Part shown: one piece after another, positions 23,076 through 36,312 of the stretch
Numbering within the stretch: position 1 is the first letter of the stretch
How the letters are laid out: each line of letters begins with the position of its first letter
Assembly: GCA_946699065.1 (NCBI GenBank)
Contig: CAMPDV010000949.1
Span: 62,001 to 126,000, forward strand
Direction: 5' to 3'
Source: Loxodes magnus
Taxonomy: Eukaryota; Ciliophora; Karyorelictea; Loxodida; Loxodidae
DNA: 64,000 nt
Notes under the pieces: generated by a model
Seen by the model: only the letters and a program-made list of their open reading frames with translations
Databases searched by the model: none
Told to the model about the DNA's origin: nothing
Position numbers and translations under genes: made by a program

Positions 23076-24134
23076 ATGAAAGAGTTTTACAACATATCTT
23101 TGATTTTATTTTTAAGAAAAACGACTCTGTCGCAAAATCTTTAAACTACTAGGAGTAATGCACAAGAAAAAGGGACAGAAATGTTAAAACAAAGTAGCCT
23201 ATCAAAAACATAGATAATTTAGAACATCATGCAAGATAACAACTCTATGCAAATCGTTATAATGGAAGAAGAAAAGAACAAGCAAATTCCATAAAATGAG
23301 GAGAATATGCAGCTCAAAACTGATAAAAGAGTAGGGGTTACCTATTTCAATAAATTTTTAGAAAAAAATTGTTACAACCAAAGACTCAGTCCAGCAGAAA
23401 TGCAAGAAATTTAAATTTTTCAAGCATTTCTCAGATATCTAAATTGCGAATATGGTAAAAATATTGAGAGTATGAAATTCCTTCAGACAGGAATAATTAT
23501 TATATGATTCAAAAATAAAGAAACAATCACACAATTTGCAAAAAATTAAACATGAAAGAGTAGAAATTTTGTAATACCAAAAGAGCAAAGAAATATGGAG
23601 AAATTCTACAACATTAATAACTATCTGATTCATTGAACACTTAACATATATTCAAGTTTGAACCAAATAGAAACCCATCTGGAGCAGTACGGAAAAATAG
23701 TACGTATAGAAATCAGAACCGTAAAAGGGACAATGTGAGCTAATGGGAAAATGAGAATTTATTTAGCATTGAAGAAGATTAAAGATGCAGAAAGTATACC
23801 ATATAAGTTAGACGAATGATAAAGCACTAACTTGAGTCAGTCTGACAATCTCATACACGTATCATTGTATCGCCAGCTATCAATTTGAAAATGTATGAAC
23901 TGTAACCAAAAAGGGCTCAGCTAAAATTAATGCTTAAGAAAAAAAGCTATAAGGGAATCGATTAAAAATAATAAGGAAGTAAAAATCAGGTTGATGCGTT
24001 CAGAAATCAGGAATAAAATGCCTTACTATAAAGAGAAACAGAAAGTGAAAGAAAAGAAAATTAAGAAAACTGAAGAGGATTAACCTTCAAATAAAATACC
24101 ACTTTAATTTCTGGCAAAGGCAATAAGTTTATGA
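23076..24134 (+). CDS. Retrotransposon ORF1 (gag-like): RRM-like domain and CCHC zinc knuckle (copy C)
   Basis: 352 codons in one frame from ATG 23076 to TGA 24132. The N-terminal ~130 residues are Gln/Met-rich. A middle segment has G-I-I-I-I-W-F-K-N-K-E-T, then L-I-H-W-T-L-N-I-Y, L-E-Q-Y-G-K-I-V, and W-A-N-G-K-M-R-I-Y-L-A-L-K-K, which looks like an RRM-type beta-alpha-beta fold as in L1-type ORF1 proteins. Next is W-K-C-M-N-C-N-Q-K-G-L-x4-C, a CCHC knuckle in which His is replaced by Leu (CTC for CAC), then a Lys/Glu-rich tail. Every Trp is TGA. Predicted role: RNA-binding chaperone of the retrotransposon RNP, by family analogy. An extra ~33 bp before the knuckle distinguishes it from B. Confidence 0.65.
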
Positions 24135-24520
24135 CATATTAAAGTTATTTTAAAAGCAATCAACTTTAATAAATACTTAACAAGAAAATTAAATTAAAAA
24201 AAAACTAAGACGAAGCAATCAATGTCACAAAAAAACAGAAAGTAAAATAGGAAATATGGCAAAAGAACTGAAACAACTAGAAAGTAATGACAGGAAGAAA
24301 GTATGCATAAACACAACGCTGTCTCAAAAAAGATAGAAAAATATATAATAGTGAGAAAGACAGTATCGAGTAAAAAAATTGAAGACATAAATACAGGAAT
24401 TAATAAATATTAGAACGATTTGGTTTTCACGCTATTAAAGAAAAGGAAGCTAAAAATGCAGGATAGGAGGATCAAGGGAAATAGGAAGTACAAGGAAATA
24501 CTAATATAATAAAGTAGATA

Positions 24521-26930
24521 GAATTAAACATAGACACAGCAAATGTCAGATTAATAAAATAAAATAGAAGCATAAAAAAATTTATTTGTGAAAAGAAGAT
24601 AGAAATTATGGCGATTTAAGAAATATTTGTGAATCAAACTGCTGAAATACCTTATATATACGGATTCATAGAAACAATAAAATTGAGCACAAAACACTGC
24701 AAAGGAGTAGCATTTTATATAAAAGATGGAATTATCAGCAGAATCAAAGCGTTGGTTATAGCGGATCTCAATCAAATAGAATTATTTTAGTGGAAGATTA
24801 ATAGGTTTAGCAATTGATGATCGGCTGGAAGTGATAAATGTATATAGCACTACAACATCCGATTATGATTAACTAATACCCTTTTATGAAAGTCTATAAT
24901 AATATGAAACAGCAGTAAGCAGCAAAGGACTACAAATTTTAATATTAGGGGATTTAATGCTCATATTCCCCATCTTTTATCGTATGAGTAGAATAGGCAA
25001 GGTTAATACTTATTTAACTTGATGAAAGATTATCTTTAGAATGTAAAGATCCAAATCAAGATCCAACCTTCATCACAACGTAAGTGAAGAGAAAATTGAA
25101 AATGGAATAATTCTAAACGATCAATATATCACGACTAACATTATCAGAACAAAATTCTATCAATAGGAGATCATTAGCCAAGTAAAACAAAGATAAAAAA
25201 TGAGGAAGAATATCGAAAAAGCCCATAAATTAAAAGGATAAACTTTCAAATTTAAGGCATAAAAGGTTCAAGAGAGATTCAAAGAATGATTCGAGTAAAT
25301 AGATTTTAGCGAATTCGAAAATTTAGATAGCGAAGCATACTATGAAAAATGAGCAGAATGCATCCAAGAAGCGACCAAAGCGATATGTGGCTTTGTAATA
25401 AATTAAATGAGAAAATACTAAAATGCAGCAGAAAAAATAAAAATAAGAAAATACTTTTAATAGTAGGCGCAATAAGTAAATATCTAATTAGAAAGAATGC
25501 TAAGAAATTGATAATTATATTAAAATGAGTGAGAAGAAAGAGAAAATTTAGACTGAATCAAAAAAAAGATAGAAAAAATCAATTAAATATTTTCTTAGAT
25601 GAAATTAATTAAGGAAGCTTAAACAACACTTGAAAAGAAATATAAAAATGATTAAAGTAGAGAAAATATGCACCATGGACATTAATAAACAAAAAAGATA
25701 TCCAGAATTTCAAAAAAAGCTGAGAGGAGTTCTATAAAGTGATAGCAACAGATTACCAGACTCATACAGGAACACATAAATAATATAGGTTTAAAAAGAA
25801 GATTCAATGTGCTGAACTCTCCTAACGAAAAGCTGCAGGATCTGATGTAATATAAATAGGAGAAATAAGAGCTAGAGGAGATAAGTAATTTGCCAAACCT
25901 TAATATTAACATAAAAATAATAAATCTGGAGCTATGCCAATCAAAATTAAAGGATCTTTTATTATACTACTTCATAAAAAAGGTAGAGTGAAAAACCTAT
26001 GAATTATAGGTTGATTTCACTTTTAATTCATTCAGTAAAAATCATAGATCTCTGATTATTTGGATAAATGAACTCATACTTGAGCAGATGTGACTATGAA
26101 TTATAATATGGCTTCAAACAAGGCAAATTATATCATAGCAATCTACAATCTAAGAACTTTACAAGAATAACTTCAGCAAAATAATAAAGAAATGCAGTAA
26201 TATTTATTGATATTAAAAAAACATTTGATTCCGTAATAAGAGAAGACATATGAAAAACACTAAATGAAATTGAAATATCTTAGTAAATAATCAAGCTCAA
26301 TGTTGTATTTTACAAAGAAAGAAACAAAGATAAAAATAAATGATTTAATATCAGAACATTTTTAAACAGGGAAATTAGTTAAATTAAGTAGCACTTGTTC
26401 CCTAAGGTTATTCAATATTATAATTAATAAACTTCTCGACTAACTAAGATAAAATGAAATAGGAATAACCATAAGCATGGAATTAGAATAATATACAGAG
26501 GAAATATAGATGGGAGCATTTGCACATGCAGATGACATTGTAATGATGGTAAGTCCAGACTACAAGAGATGATTGAAATACTACAATAGTGATCGTAATA
26601 ATAAAATGAAAATTGCAGATAAGACGTAGTGAATGCTATGAAATGGAAAGAAATTACAAAGTTGACAAATAATATAAATAAATTAAAAACAAATAGAAAG
26701 AGAGAAGGAATATAAATATTTAGGAAATTGATTTAAAGAAAATTTTTCTTTTGAATAAAATGAACTGTCATTATTATGTCAAAATGTGTAAGCATGAATT
26801 TTTGGTAAGCTAGTTAAATAGAAAATAATAAGATAAATTTATAAATAATAGCATAACAACATAGCATAATTTACTAATGTAGCAGTGCTTTCAGACAAAC
26901 AATAAAAATAAAAAATGCTTTTTAAGAAAT
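24521..26930 (+). pseudogene. Retrotransposon ORF2 with endonuclease and reverse transcriptase (copy C)
   Basis: The most complete plus-strand pol. EN: E-L-N-I-D-T-A-N-V-R (Asn), A-I-Q-E-I-F (Glu), K-G-V-A-F-Y-I-K-D-G, and G-D-[F]-N-A-H at about 24,950 (one T lost, shifting frame). RT: N-Y-R-L-I-S-L-L at about 26,000 (P to L in the fingers motif), Y-G-F-K-Q-G-K, then motif A F-I-D-I-K-K-T-F-D-S-V followed by R-E-D-I-W-K-T-L with TGA for Trp at 26,251, and the catalytic motif H-A-D-D-I-V-M-M (GAT GAC at 26,531-26,536). Family: L1-like non-LTR retrotransposon with AP-type EN. Several frameshifts make this copy defective. Confidence 0.7.
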
Positions 26931-29250
26931 TCTTTATCTTTGCTTGTTTGTATTTTGATATCTCCAGCTATTTTGTGTTTTCTAGCCTTCTACAGAATCA
27001 GCACATAATTGATGCTGTTTTTATTAGCTGATTGATAATCTAATTAGTTATATTTGATTAGTATTTAAGTTTGATTAGTAAATTTCCATTGGATAATTAT
27101 AGTTTTAATAATATCTTGTTAATGGTTTAATTAATTAAGATTTCTAATTTTTGATATTTTATCTTCTGTTCTTTTATTTCTTAATTAGATATATAGAAGC
27201 TTTTAAGGTAAATTCTGTATTAAAGATTTGATTATAATTTTAGTTAATTTTGATGTAAATGGTGCTTATTTGTTTAATGAATTGGTAAAGATTTAAGAAA
27301 GATTAGGTAGAAATAGTAAGTTATTAATAAGTTAAATGAAAAATGAAATATAAATAGGATAGTAAAGATAAAAAATAAGAATAAAAGAATTGTTATAAAG
27401 AATTTAATCATTCACAATCAAAAAATAAAGTTATATCTTTTACAAACAACTAAACTAATTGTATAATTCATTAAAATAATTATCTTTTCAAATTGAAGAT
27501 TTAAATAATTATTTAAAAAGGTTAGAGTGATAACAAACATAAAAAAAAGATAAATTTGTAATTAAAAATTATAAAAATTATACCTAGTTAAAAAATGTAT
27601 GCAAATATTAAAAAAAATGAATGGTAAATAAATAAAAGTTAAACACAAAGTAAAGGTTAAATTATAAAAATAAATAAAAATTCTATTTTTTGTAATATTG
27701 TCTTTTGTTTTTGATTACTAACTTTTATTTTGAAGACATAAAATTTTAAATATTTACTTAATTTACTTAATTAATTAGTAATATTAACAAATCATAAAAT
27801 TATCGAAACATTTATAAAGTTTTAGCATATTTGCAATCTTTAGTTTCTACTATTAGTTTTATTTATATTAATGTGTTATTAGTTATTCTGATAATAATTT
27901 TAATTAAACTAAAATAAAACCTATTACTATTCAATATATATTTAAGCTCAATATCATAAAAAATTAATAATTATTTAGTTATAAATAAAATAGTACATAT
28001 AATTAAGATCTTAAATCAAACTAATTAAAAAATTTAAATTAAAGATATTAGACTAACTATAACATTATTATCAAGCTTTGCTTATATTGTTATTTATACT
28101 ATAAATCTATAGCCACTTCTTTTATAAATAGAAATTATTAATGTGACGTTACTGTTAATAGCTTTGTCACATGTTTACTATTTATTTTCATTTAAATGTT
28201 CTTATTATTCTTTTTATCTTAATATATTATCAAATGAAACACACAAGCTTCTTTATATTGGAAATCTTCTTATTCAAATATTATTTTCATATTTTGTTGC
28301 AAATATACAGTTTTCTAAAAATCAAATCTAAATTCAAATATAAATTTAAGCAAAGTCAATCAAACCTTCGAATGTTAGTGAGGGCAAGTTATGTATAACT
28401 CTTTTGAGTTTGTCCAATCTTATTCGTGATGGCATCAAATACAAGATTACTCTCAATACAATTATTCACTGATCCAGATTACCTACAAAATTCTCCGACT
28501 ATTTGATATAATCTGCTTAATTTGAGTATATGGATATGCTTATTAGCAAATTATGTTTATATTAAATGCAAGGAAGAAGATAATAAATAAATAAAGTTAA
28601 AAATAAAATTTTACATATAAGCCAAAGTGTGAATTATATTAATGGTTAATTAATTAATAAAATATGTAAATAAAAAAGAAAACTATTATTATAAATAAAT
28701 AATTAAAACAATAAATTAAAAGTTAAATACTTTATAGATTAAAGAATAAAACAGCACAAAATTAAAGTTTACATATACACAAATCAAATTAAAATACTTA
28801 GTCAATTCATTTTTATAATTAGTATTAGAATAATCAATAATCAATAGATTCTAATAAATGTAATTCTTTAAATACTTTTACTAATATTTATAATTAATAG
28901 AATTCATACTAATTATCATTATATTCCATTCTAAACAAATTACTTTATCTCTATATAAATAGAGTATAATATATTTAATTATTCTACTATCTGCACTTTT
29001 AATTCCTATTTTTATTATTATATATTTCATTATTTATAATCTTACTAGTATTATTTTCATATCCTCAAATTTTATAATACCAAGAAAACCTACAAGAACA
29101 ACTTTTCCAACACTTTCCAAAAACAGGAAAGAAAATCACAACCATAAATACTTCAATTTACGTCCTCTTAAACTAACACCTTCTTATAAAGTTAATCCAT
29201 AAGCCATTAAGATAGTAAAGCTACGGAAAAATACCCCTGAATTTTCATAT
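26931..29250. other. AT-rich stretch without a supported gene
   Basis: About 2.3 kb of very high A+T. Short hydrophobic frames near 28,143-28,398 overlap one another and show no motif. No repeat of the module is recognised here. Confidence 0.6.
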
Positions 29251-29934
29251 ATGGTAGAGAAACCAAAACAATAAAAAGAAAGCATGAAAAATTAGACAGT
29301 ACATAAATTTTACTTTGGATAAAGCAATAAGCATTAGTTAACTAGTGTTGATGAAATTCAATATTCAGAAAAAGGTCTAAATTGAAAGAAACGAAAAAAT
29401 CATTCATAAACAGAAGCAAGAAAACATATAAAATTAATTGAAACTAATGATTTAAGAAAAAGAAATAGATGCTTTTGGAACATCTAGTGGGATTAGAGCA
29501 ATTAAATCGCCTAACTTGACGAAAGAGTCAAAAAATAGCATGAGAAATTAAAGTTCTGAAATGCACGATTAAAAGAAAAAAAGGAAATTTAGCATAAAAT
29601 AGAAATATAAAAAGAAACAATCCTTATCCATCAGTAAAAGGTGCTCTAAATTTGCCAAGAAGAAATGTTAATACTGCGGAAGTTGCTCACATCTCTTTAA
29701 GATTCGTTAGAGATTTAAGTTTTATAAAGAAATTGTTGAAAAGACTAGAACCATGAAAAAGAGTCATAAAGAAAAATAAAAACCATTTTGAAAGATATAC
29801 TAAAATAAATTAGCATAATGTTATGTAACTCAACTGGAACGCCAAAAAAGTGAATAGACTAATTAAGCAGAGAGAATAGAAGCGAATCAAGAAGAATGGG
29901 AATTGAAAACCCGGAAAATCCAGAGTTTTCTATC
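29251..29934 (+). pseudogene. Gag-like coiled-coil / zinc-knuckle gene, knuckle damaged
   Basis: From ATG 29251 one frame gives a charged coiled coil (A-Q-L-D-E-R-V-K-K-Q-H-E-K-L-K-F-W ... E-K-K-E-I-Q-H-K-I-E-I). In the +1 frame at 29,666 lies C-Q-Y-C-G-S-C-S-H-L-F-K-I-R: the CCHC spacing is kept but the last Cys is Arg (CGT for TGT at 29,705). A basic tail follows and runs up to and past the left border of module B at 29,935. Probably a decayed member of the family seen at 47.5 and 54.2 kb. Confidence 0.45.
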
Positions 29935-30204
29935 TTACAAAAAATGTATATCATAAACATTTTTTGAAATATGATGAAGTATAAACTACTGTTTTCTGTA
30001 TGAGGTTGCAATTCCTTTGTAATATAAAACTTTATTTTATCTTTGTTATTATAATTAAGATGATTAAAGCTAAATAATTTATTTCAGATTTAAATTTTTT
30101 ATTAAATTAAATAAATAAAACATAAATAATATATTAATTTATAAAAATAAACAAATAAAAAATTGCTAAAATTAAATTTTTAATTATTAATAATTTAATT
30201 TAAA

Positions 30205-30494
30205 TAGGGTCGTCCTTAACTTTTAAGGTCGCGAGAAGAATTCCCCAGAGATGTACTGACTGTGAAACAACCTTTTCTAAATGTTGGACCTGATTAATCT
30301 CTTAATCATGGGTTGGAAATCAACCTGTAATCGCCTTTTGGCGTTCTGTGCTTTGGGGATTTTGAACCACTACCTTCCTTACAAATAGAAGAATGCTATG
30401 GGAATATTGGAGATTAATGAGATTTATAAATTGACTTTTTTAAAGAGATGCGCCTTATTATAGGGCTACGCACTCTATAATAACGCTTTTTTTT
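30205..30494 (+). ncRNA. Structured-RNA candidate (copy B)
   Basis: The second copy of the island at 271-560 is identical in all the hairpins, the long-range helix and the T-run as far as I can read. Because the whole flanking region was duplicated recently, the identity does not by itself prove selection. Confidence 0.5.
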
Positions 30495-33400
30495 ATAAAA
30501 ATAAATTTGAGTTTAAAGCTAATAAAAAAAATGTATTTAAAAAGAATTAAAATTGAATATAAATAATTATGATATTTATTGATTTTCAATTACTAAAAAT
30601 AATAAAATGGTATATTTGAATATATTAAAAAAACTATCTTGTACAGCTTTTTATAATTTAAATATAATATACTTTTATAATTTAATGAATTGTAAAAATT
30701 TGTTAATATTAAACTAATATTTGATTATAATTAATATAAAATAAAGATGCTATATTTAATATTTTTAATTTTCAGTAAAAATTGTAATATTTGAATATAT
30801 AATAAAAATATATATTTTATTAATAATAAATATTTTAAAAATTATTAAAATGGCTTAAAATTTTACTTTAGAGGTTATTTATTATTTGAAACTATAACAA
30901 CAAATATCCTTGTTTAATATAAAAAATAAAAATGTAATTTTCTGTAGCATAATTTTAATATAAGTTTAATTTTGTAAGCTAAGTATTTAATTTGATAATT
31001 ATAATGATTTAGTTCAAACTTATTAATTATAAATATAATTTAATTTATATATTAAATACTTTTTACTCTATATAAAATGTTTATTTTATATATCAGTTTA
31101 ATTTTAACTTCTCTTTACTATGAAGAAATATTTATTTTACTTATTTAAAATAAAATAATTTATTAGTTTTAATAAGCAAATCTTCTATAATTTATGATTA
31201 TTTTAGATAATCCAAAACTTTTAAATTTTGAAAGACTTAATTATTTTAATATTTGATTTGCTAAAATAATTTACTATGATATAAAGGAATGAAAATGATA
31301 ACTAGAGTTAAGATTTAATTAATGTAACATTTATAAAACTGAATTAAAATTTTAATTAGTTAAAGAAGTTAAAATGTATTTACTTTTAATTAATTAACAA
31401 ATATAATAAACTTCTAATTCCTTTTGTGCTTTAATAACTGAAAATATATTATATTGATGCTAATATTATAGCTTAGTAATTTTAAATAAGTGAATTGAAT
31501 ATATTAATAATTAGCTAATTAAGTATTTAAATATTATGTATATTAAATTATAAACTAAATTCATTCAAATTATATTCTTAAACTTTTAATTACTTCAATA
31601 CTAATAATCCTTTTATAAACTATAACTTATTAATATCATCATTCAAATCCAACTATATTATGCTAATGCTCCTTATATCTAACTACACCAGTCAAACTAA
31701 ATTACTTTGTTATAATCAATACCTAATAGTTAACAGACCCCCATTATTTAATATAGAAACAGAATCAAGAACTTAAAATAAATGTCTTCATTCCAAAATT
31801 TACTAAAATTATTTATTTTGAAATACCACTTTAGAAATTAGTACCAGATATAAAAGAAGAAAATATATATTCATTTAGAGGAGTAAATTAAACAAAGTTA
31901 TAAATTATATATGAAACCATAATATGTAGAATGATACATCAAACTAATTATTTCAATCTTCAAGAACTTCTTTCTTTTCCGTTAGTGTTATTAGAACCTC
32001 TTATTATGGAAGGAGGAATCAAATAGAATATTCCAGAAAAATATATAAAAGAAAGAATGAATAATGATAATAAATAGAATTTAAACATAATTATTATAAT
32101 TTATCAGGATTTAAAACTCGAGATATATTTGCTTATTCCCCTGGTCTAGATATATCAAACCTTAGTGTTGAGAATAGATGTAGGAAATTTGAATTACAAG
32201 AATATAAGAATAGTATAAAGAGAGAAGACTAAATATTTAAGTATTTTTATGATTAAAAAGTATTTAATAATAACAATTTAAATATAACAAATAGATAAAA
32301 AAGGCTAATTTCTTATTAATATTTTGACTGAATTATTATAGGGAAACTTTTAGTAGCTGAATTACTTTTGTCTATGTTAAACCCTTCTTTAATCAATAAA
32401 TTTAGATTTAAGTTGTTCATACATTTAATGATAGTAATTGATGAATACTTCTAAAGCTCTCTAGATAAATTTGTAGTCTTGAAGTAAATTTTTTATTGCA
32501 TTTAAATTTTTTCAATTTCCATCTTATCTGCTTGAGGTTAGTTTTTTAAATGATAGATTAAATTCTTCTTTAATTTTCTCTGAATTTGTTGCTATGTTTT
32601 TACTATTAATACAAATTTGGAAATTAAGGCTTCATCTTAAAATTAAACTTAACTTACCAAGTCTTGATTTTCCTTTTTTTATCTAACAAAAGTTACCGAA
32701 GATTTTATTTTTTCGCCTTCAATATCCATTTTTCTGTATTAATTTTCTCAATTAAGTAATAAAACTGAATAATGTTTTGCTCATGGAGTTTCTCAAGCTT
32801 TTTTAGTTTTTTATGAGATTCAGTATTTTAAATCCTTAACAGGAGTAGATTTATCTTTTTGAATTTTTGGTTGTTGTTAGTTAACTGAGACTTAAGATTG
32901 ATCTATGAGATTAGAATTGAAGGTTTAAATTTGGAGATTTAGTTGGTATTTTTGATGCATAGGATGTATAAAGTAATTATATTTGATAATTTGAGGAGTA
33001 AAATGTTGATATAAACAATAATATTGGGATATAGCAACTAAAAATATATAAGAAAATTATTAATAGCAATTGATTGCAATATGTATCATTTATTAATAAA
33101 AAGCTTTATATATTTTAATTACAATACTTTTTAAAGTTTTATTTTAAATACAATAAGCAAAAGTTTAGACTAAATTTAATTATAATGTTTTTTTCTAAAT
33201 GATTTGATTTTTTTAATATTAATGATACAATGTTAGCATAAAGTAAATGATTAGAAAAATATAAAAATAAATAAAGATAACTAAAAATAAATAGCAATAT
33301 TTTCGATTATTTATTAGATTTTTAGAATAAGAATATTTAAAATTATTAAATTAAATATATTTTAGGCACTTTAGTTATTGCTTTTATTATATATATGAAT

Positions 33401-34894
33401 GGTCAGATTTTAATTTATTTTTATAATGTCAATGGTTTATTTCTTTTATATTTTAGTATCTGAGCATTTTTTTTGTTTTATTTAGAAACGGATATGATTT
33501 TTTTCTATTTCAATGATCTTTTTGAGTTTTGAAATGAAAATATTTGATCTCTAAAAGAGAATTAGAATATAAATTAAGATATGAATTAGAAGTTAAACTC
33601 CTAAGAATAGCCTTAAAAGCAGACTAAGTTAGTTTAAATTAAGATTATAGCATCTACTAATTTGAATCTATATAATATATAGTTATAAACAGAGTAGAGA
33701 GATTTAGAATGTAAAGAAGAAGTATAATTTTTAAATTGATATTTATACCTAAAATTAAATAATTATTTTATCTATATTTTTAATTATTTTTGCCTATTAA
33801 AATAATTTAATAATATTTATCCTTTTTATATAAATAAGCTATAAATTTAAAAAGCTAAAGTTGAAGGTATATTATAATTAAATTATAAGTTATTTACATT
33901 AAATATATTTAAGAGTAAGAAATCTAGATAAAGTATTTGGCCAAAGAAATTTGGTTATTTCATAGAATACATTTTTTATAGAATATATTAGGGAAAATTA
34001 AAAAAGAATAAAAATGTTCTAAATATCTTAATCTATTTTTAAGATAAATGGAAATTGTATTAATTAAATATTTAATTAATTTTAGTTTGAGAAGATTGTA
34101 TACATTATCATAAATATGCTTATTCAAATGTTATACTATTAATTAAATCTTTTTGCAAAATTGATTCCATTAAATATTTAATTTATACAAGCATCACTTT
34201 AATTAGTTAAATGAAGTAGTTTTGCTAAATTATAATTACTTAAATATTATAATTTAACTTAAGCTTTTTAAAGTTATTATTTTAATTAGATTATTAGCAT
34301 ATCTTTATAACCAAATTAGGTTTATATTCTTTAATTTAATTGATAAGCTAAAATATACTTTTATTTATAATATTTATCACTTTCCTTTTTTACTTAGTTA
34401 TATACTTAAACAATTAATAGAGATAGACAATACTTGCTCCTAGAATTAAATTTAAGATTTGTAAACTTTATAATATGATAATAAGGGAAGAATATTATAA
34501 TAAATTTAATGGATACTTAGTTTATTTTGAACTAATTTAGGGATATAACTTAGAACAATAATATAGATATATTCTACTAATTCTCTATAATAATGCTAGT
34601 CACCTTCTTTATTAAGTTAGTTAAAATACTATAATCAATTTCCTTGAAGGATAATTCATACTTTTAATGCTGCCAAATAACCATATATACCTTATTCAAA
34701 TGCGTTAATATCAGGCAAGAGAAAATTAACAAGTAATATAACTACCATAAGAAAAATACATTTAATAAGTATAAACGTAATTACTGATAATATAAGTCAA
34801 AATAGGCTAATCAAATAGACAATTCATTAATTAATCCTCTTTAACAATCTTTAAATAACCAACGAAACTTTTAAATCAGAGGAAAATTAATTAT
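30495..34894. other. AT-rich stretch without a supported gene (copy B)
   Basis: Near-identical to 561-4,970; nothing recognised. Confidence 0.6.
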
Positions 34895-35290
34895 ATGCCT
34901 ATGGATCAAGAAGATTTCCTTCATTTATTAATAATTGGGAAAATCATGCTTTCGACAAACAAAAATTATTGATGAAGAAGAATATTGAGAAAGTAAAAAT
35001 CTATTATTAACTCAAATAAGTAAGAATTCTTCCAATTTACAAGAAAGCATATAAGAGTGATTAGAAGAATTGAAGGCCAATTACTTTCATTAATGTAATT
35101 TTAAAAATATATGATAAAATACTAACTTAAAGACTCTATAGATATATTTATTAGAATAAAGCTATATTAGATTCATTTTAGATGGAACATTTCAAGAAAT
35201 TAATGCTATTAAATGTGTGTATATATGCTTTAAAACTAAGAATTAAAAAGGAGAAAACATTAATGTTAATATAAGTTTGAATAATTAAGA
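34895..35290 (+). pseudogene. Non-LTR reverse transcriptase fragment (copy B)
   Basis: Near-identical copy of the fragment at 4971. One A is missing near 34,911 compared with copy A (six codons after the ATG), so the initiating ATG is out of frame with the N-W-R-P-I-T motif here. The motif itself is intact. Confidence 0.55.
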
Positions 35291-35502
35291 AATTAGAAAA
35301 TATAAGAGGCTAACTTACTTAGTATATAATTTTCATTAAAACGAATATTATAAAATCCATTGCTAAGAAGTATTCCAAATATATGAGAAGTCTTTTAATG
35401 GATATGTATTATAGTTATTTAAATATCAGAATACTTAAAATTTAAAAAAATTTTCAAGTCTTTTTACTCCCTGAAGCTGAATATGGCTACGAAGTTATTC
35501 CA

Positions 35503-36286
35503 TGAACGATTCTAAGATGCATTGGAAAAATAAGAAATAAATAAATATTAGTTTAAGAAAAGTAGCAAGATATGCATTCTAAAGTTCAAACTCAACAATT
35601 AAAAAATCATGCTTCATAGACTTGAATTGATACTTTGTAAGTACTACATAACCATGAGATATTTAAACTTTTATTTTAAATTATGTTAAGAAACATAAAC
35701 GAATTCTGACTCTGAAATTGCTTTTTTATAAGAAAAAAAATTGCAATCTGAGATATTTTAAAACTTGGAGAAATTAACTTTATATTTTTAAATAGATGAA
35801 TAGAATATTGAAGACAGTAAAAAATTTGAAATAAAGCTTATAAATAAATAAAAATTCTTTTAAGATTCTACAGAAAGCATGAGATCAATGTAAAATACAC
35901 ATTTTACTTTGAAGATATTGATAAAGAAACAAGATAGTTTCCATTTTATACATATATGAAACTAAATAAATTAATGATTAGAAAAATAATTCTTTTTTTA
36001 CAAATTTAGAACCTTTTTTATAATTTCTAATTTGATTTATAACAAAGACACTTCAAAATTAAGTACCCTGAGATAATACAATAGGGTAAAATGATCCGGA
36101 TAAAATTGAAGCGGTAGAACAAGAACATGAGCAATAATTAAAATAGAACTTATGAATAAGATGTAAATAAAAAGTTTTATTACCTATATGAAAATATAGT
36201 AAAGACTTATTAATTGTTATTATTATTATATGGAAAAAATATCTTTTATTTTTGCTGTTCAAATTGCCTTTTTTTTGATTTTGTTC
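35503..36286 (+). pseudogene. Copy B of the unrecognised membrane ORF, frameshifted
   Basis: Compared with copy A this copy has eight instead of nine A residues in a poly-A run near 35,735. It also lacks one AAAT unit in an ATAA microsatellite near 35,845. The two losses total five bases, so the frame is not restored. Either copy B is dead, or A carries the errors and the ancestral frame differs. Confidence 0.4.
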
Positions 36287-36312
36287 ATGAACATGTTTAA
36301 ATAATTTTTCCA

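Larger units (their letters stand above)
15720..26930 (+). repeat. Module copy C, most diverged but with the most complete plus-strand retroelement
   Basis: 15,720-16,480 is a diverged match to 944-1,690 of copy A. Homology resumes at about 19,105 (matching 7,510 of A) and runs through the RING-kelch gene and ORF1/ORF2. The A/B segment equivalent to about 1.7-7.5 kb is missing and replaced by other sequence carrying a minus-strand RT. C alone has an insertion of about 540 bp between the two divergent genes, and C alone keeps the plus-strand RT domain. Confidence 0.8.

Noticed and set aside
28143-28398. Overlapping hydrophobic plus-strand frames
   Set aside because: Two frames overlap, both low-complexity Leu/Ile/Phe/Tyr translations of AT-rich DNA, with no motif or homologous copy.
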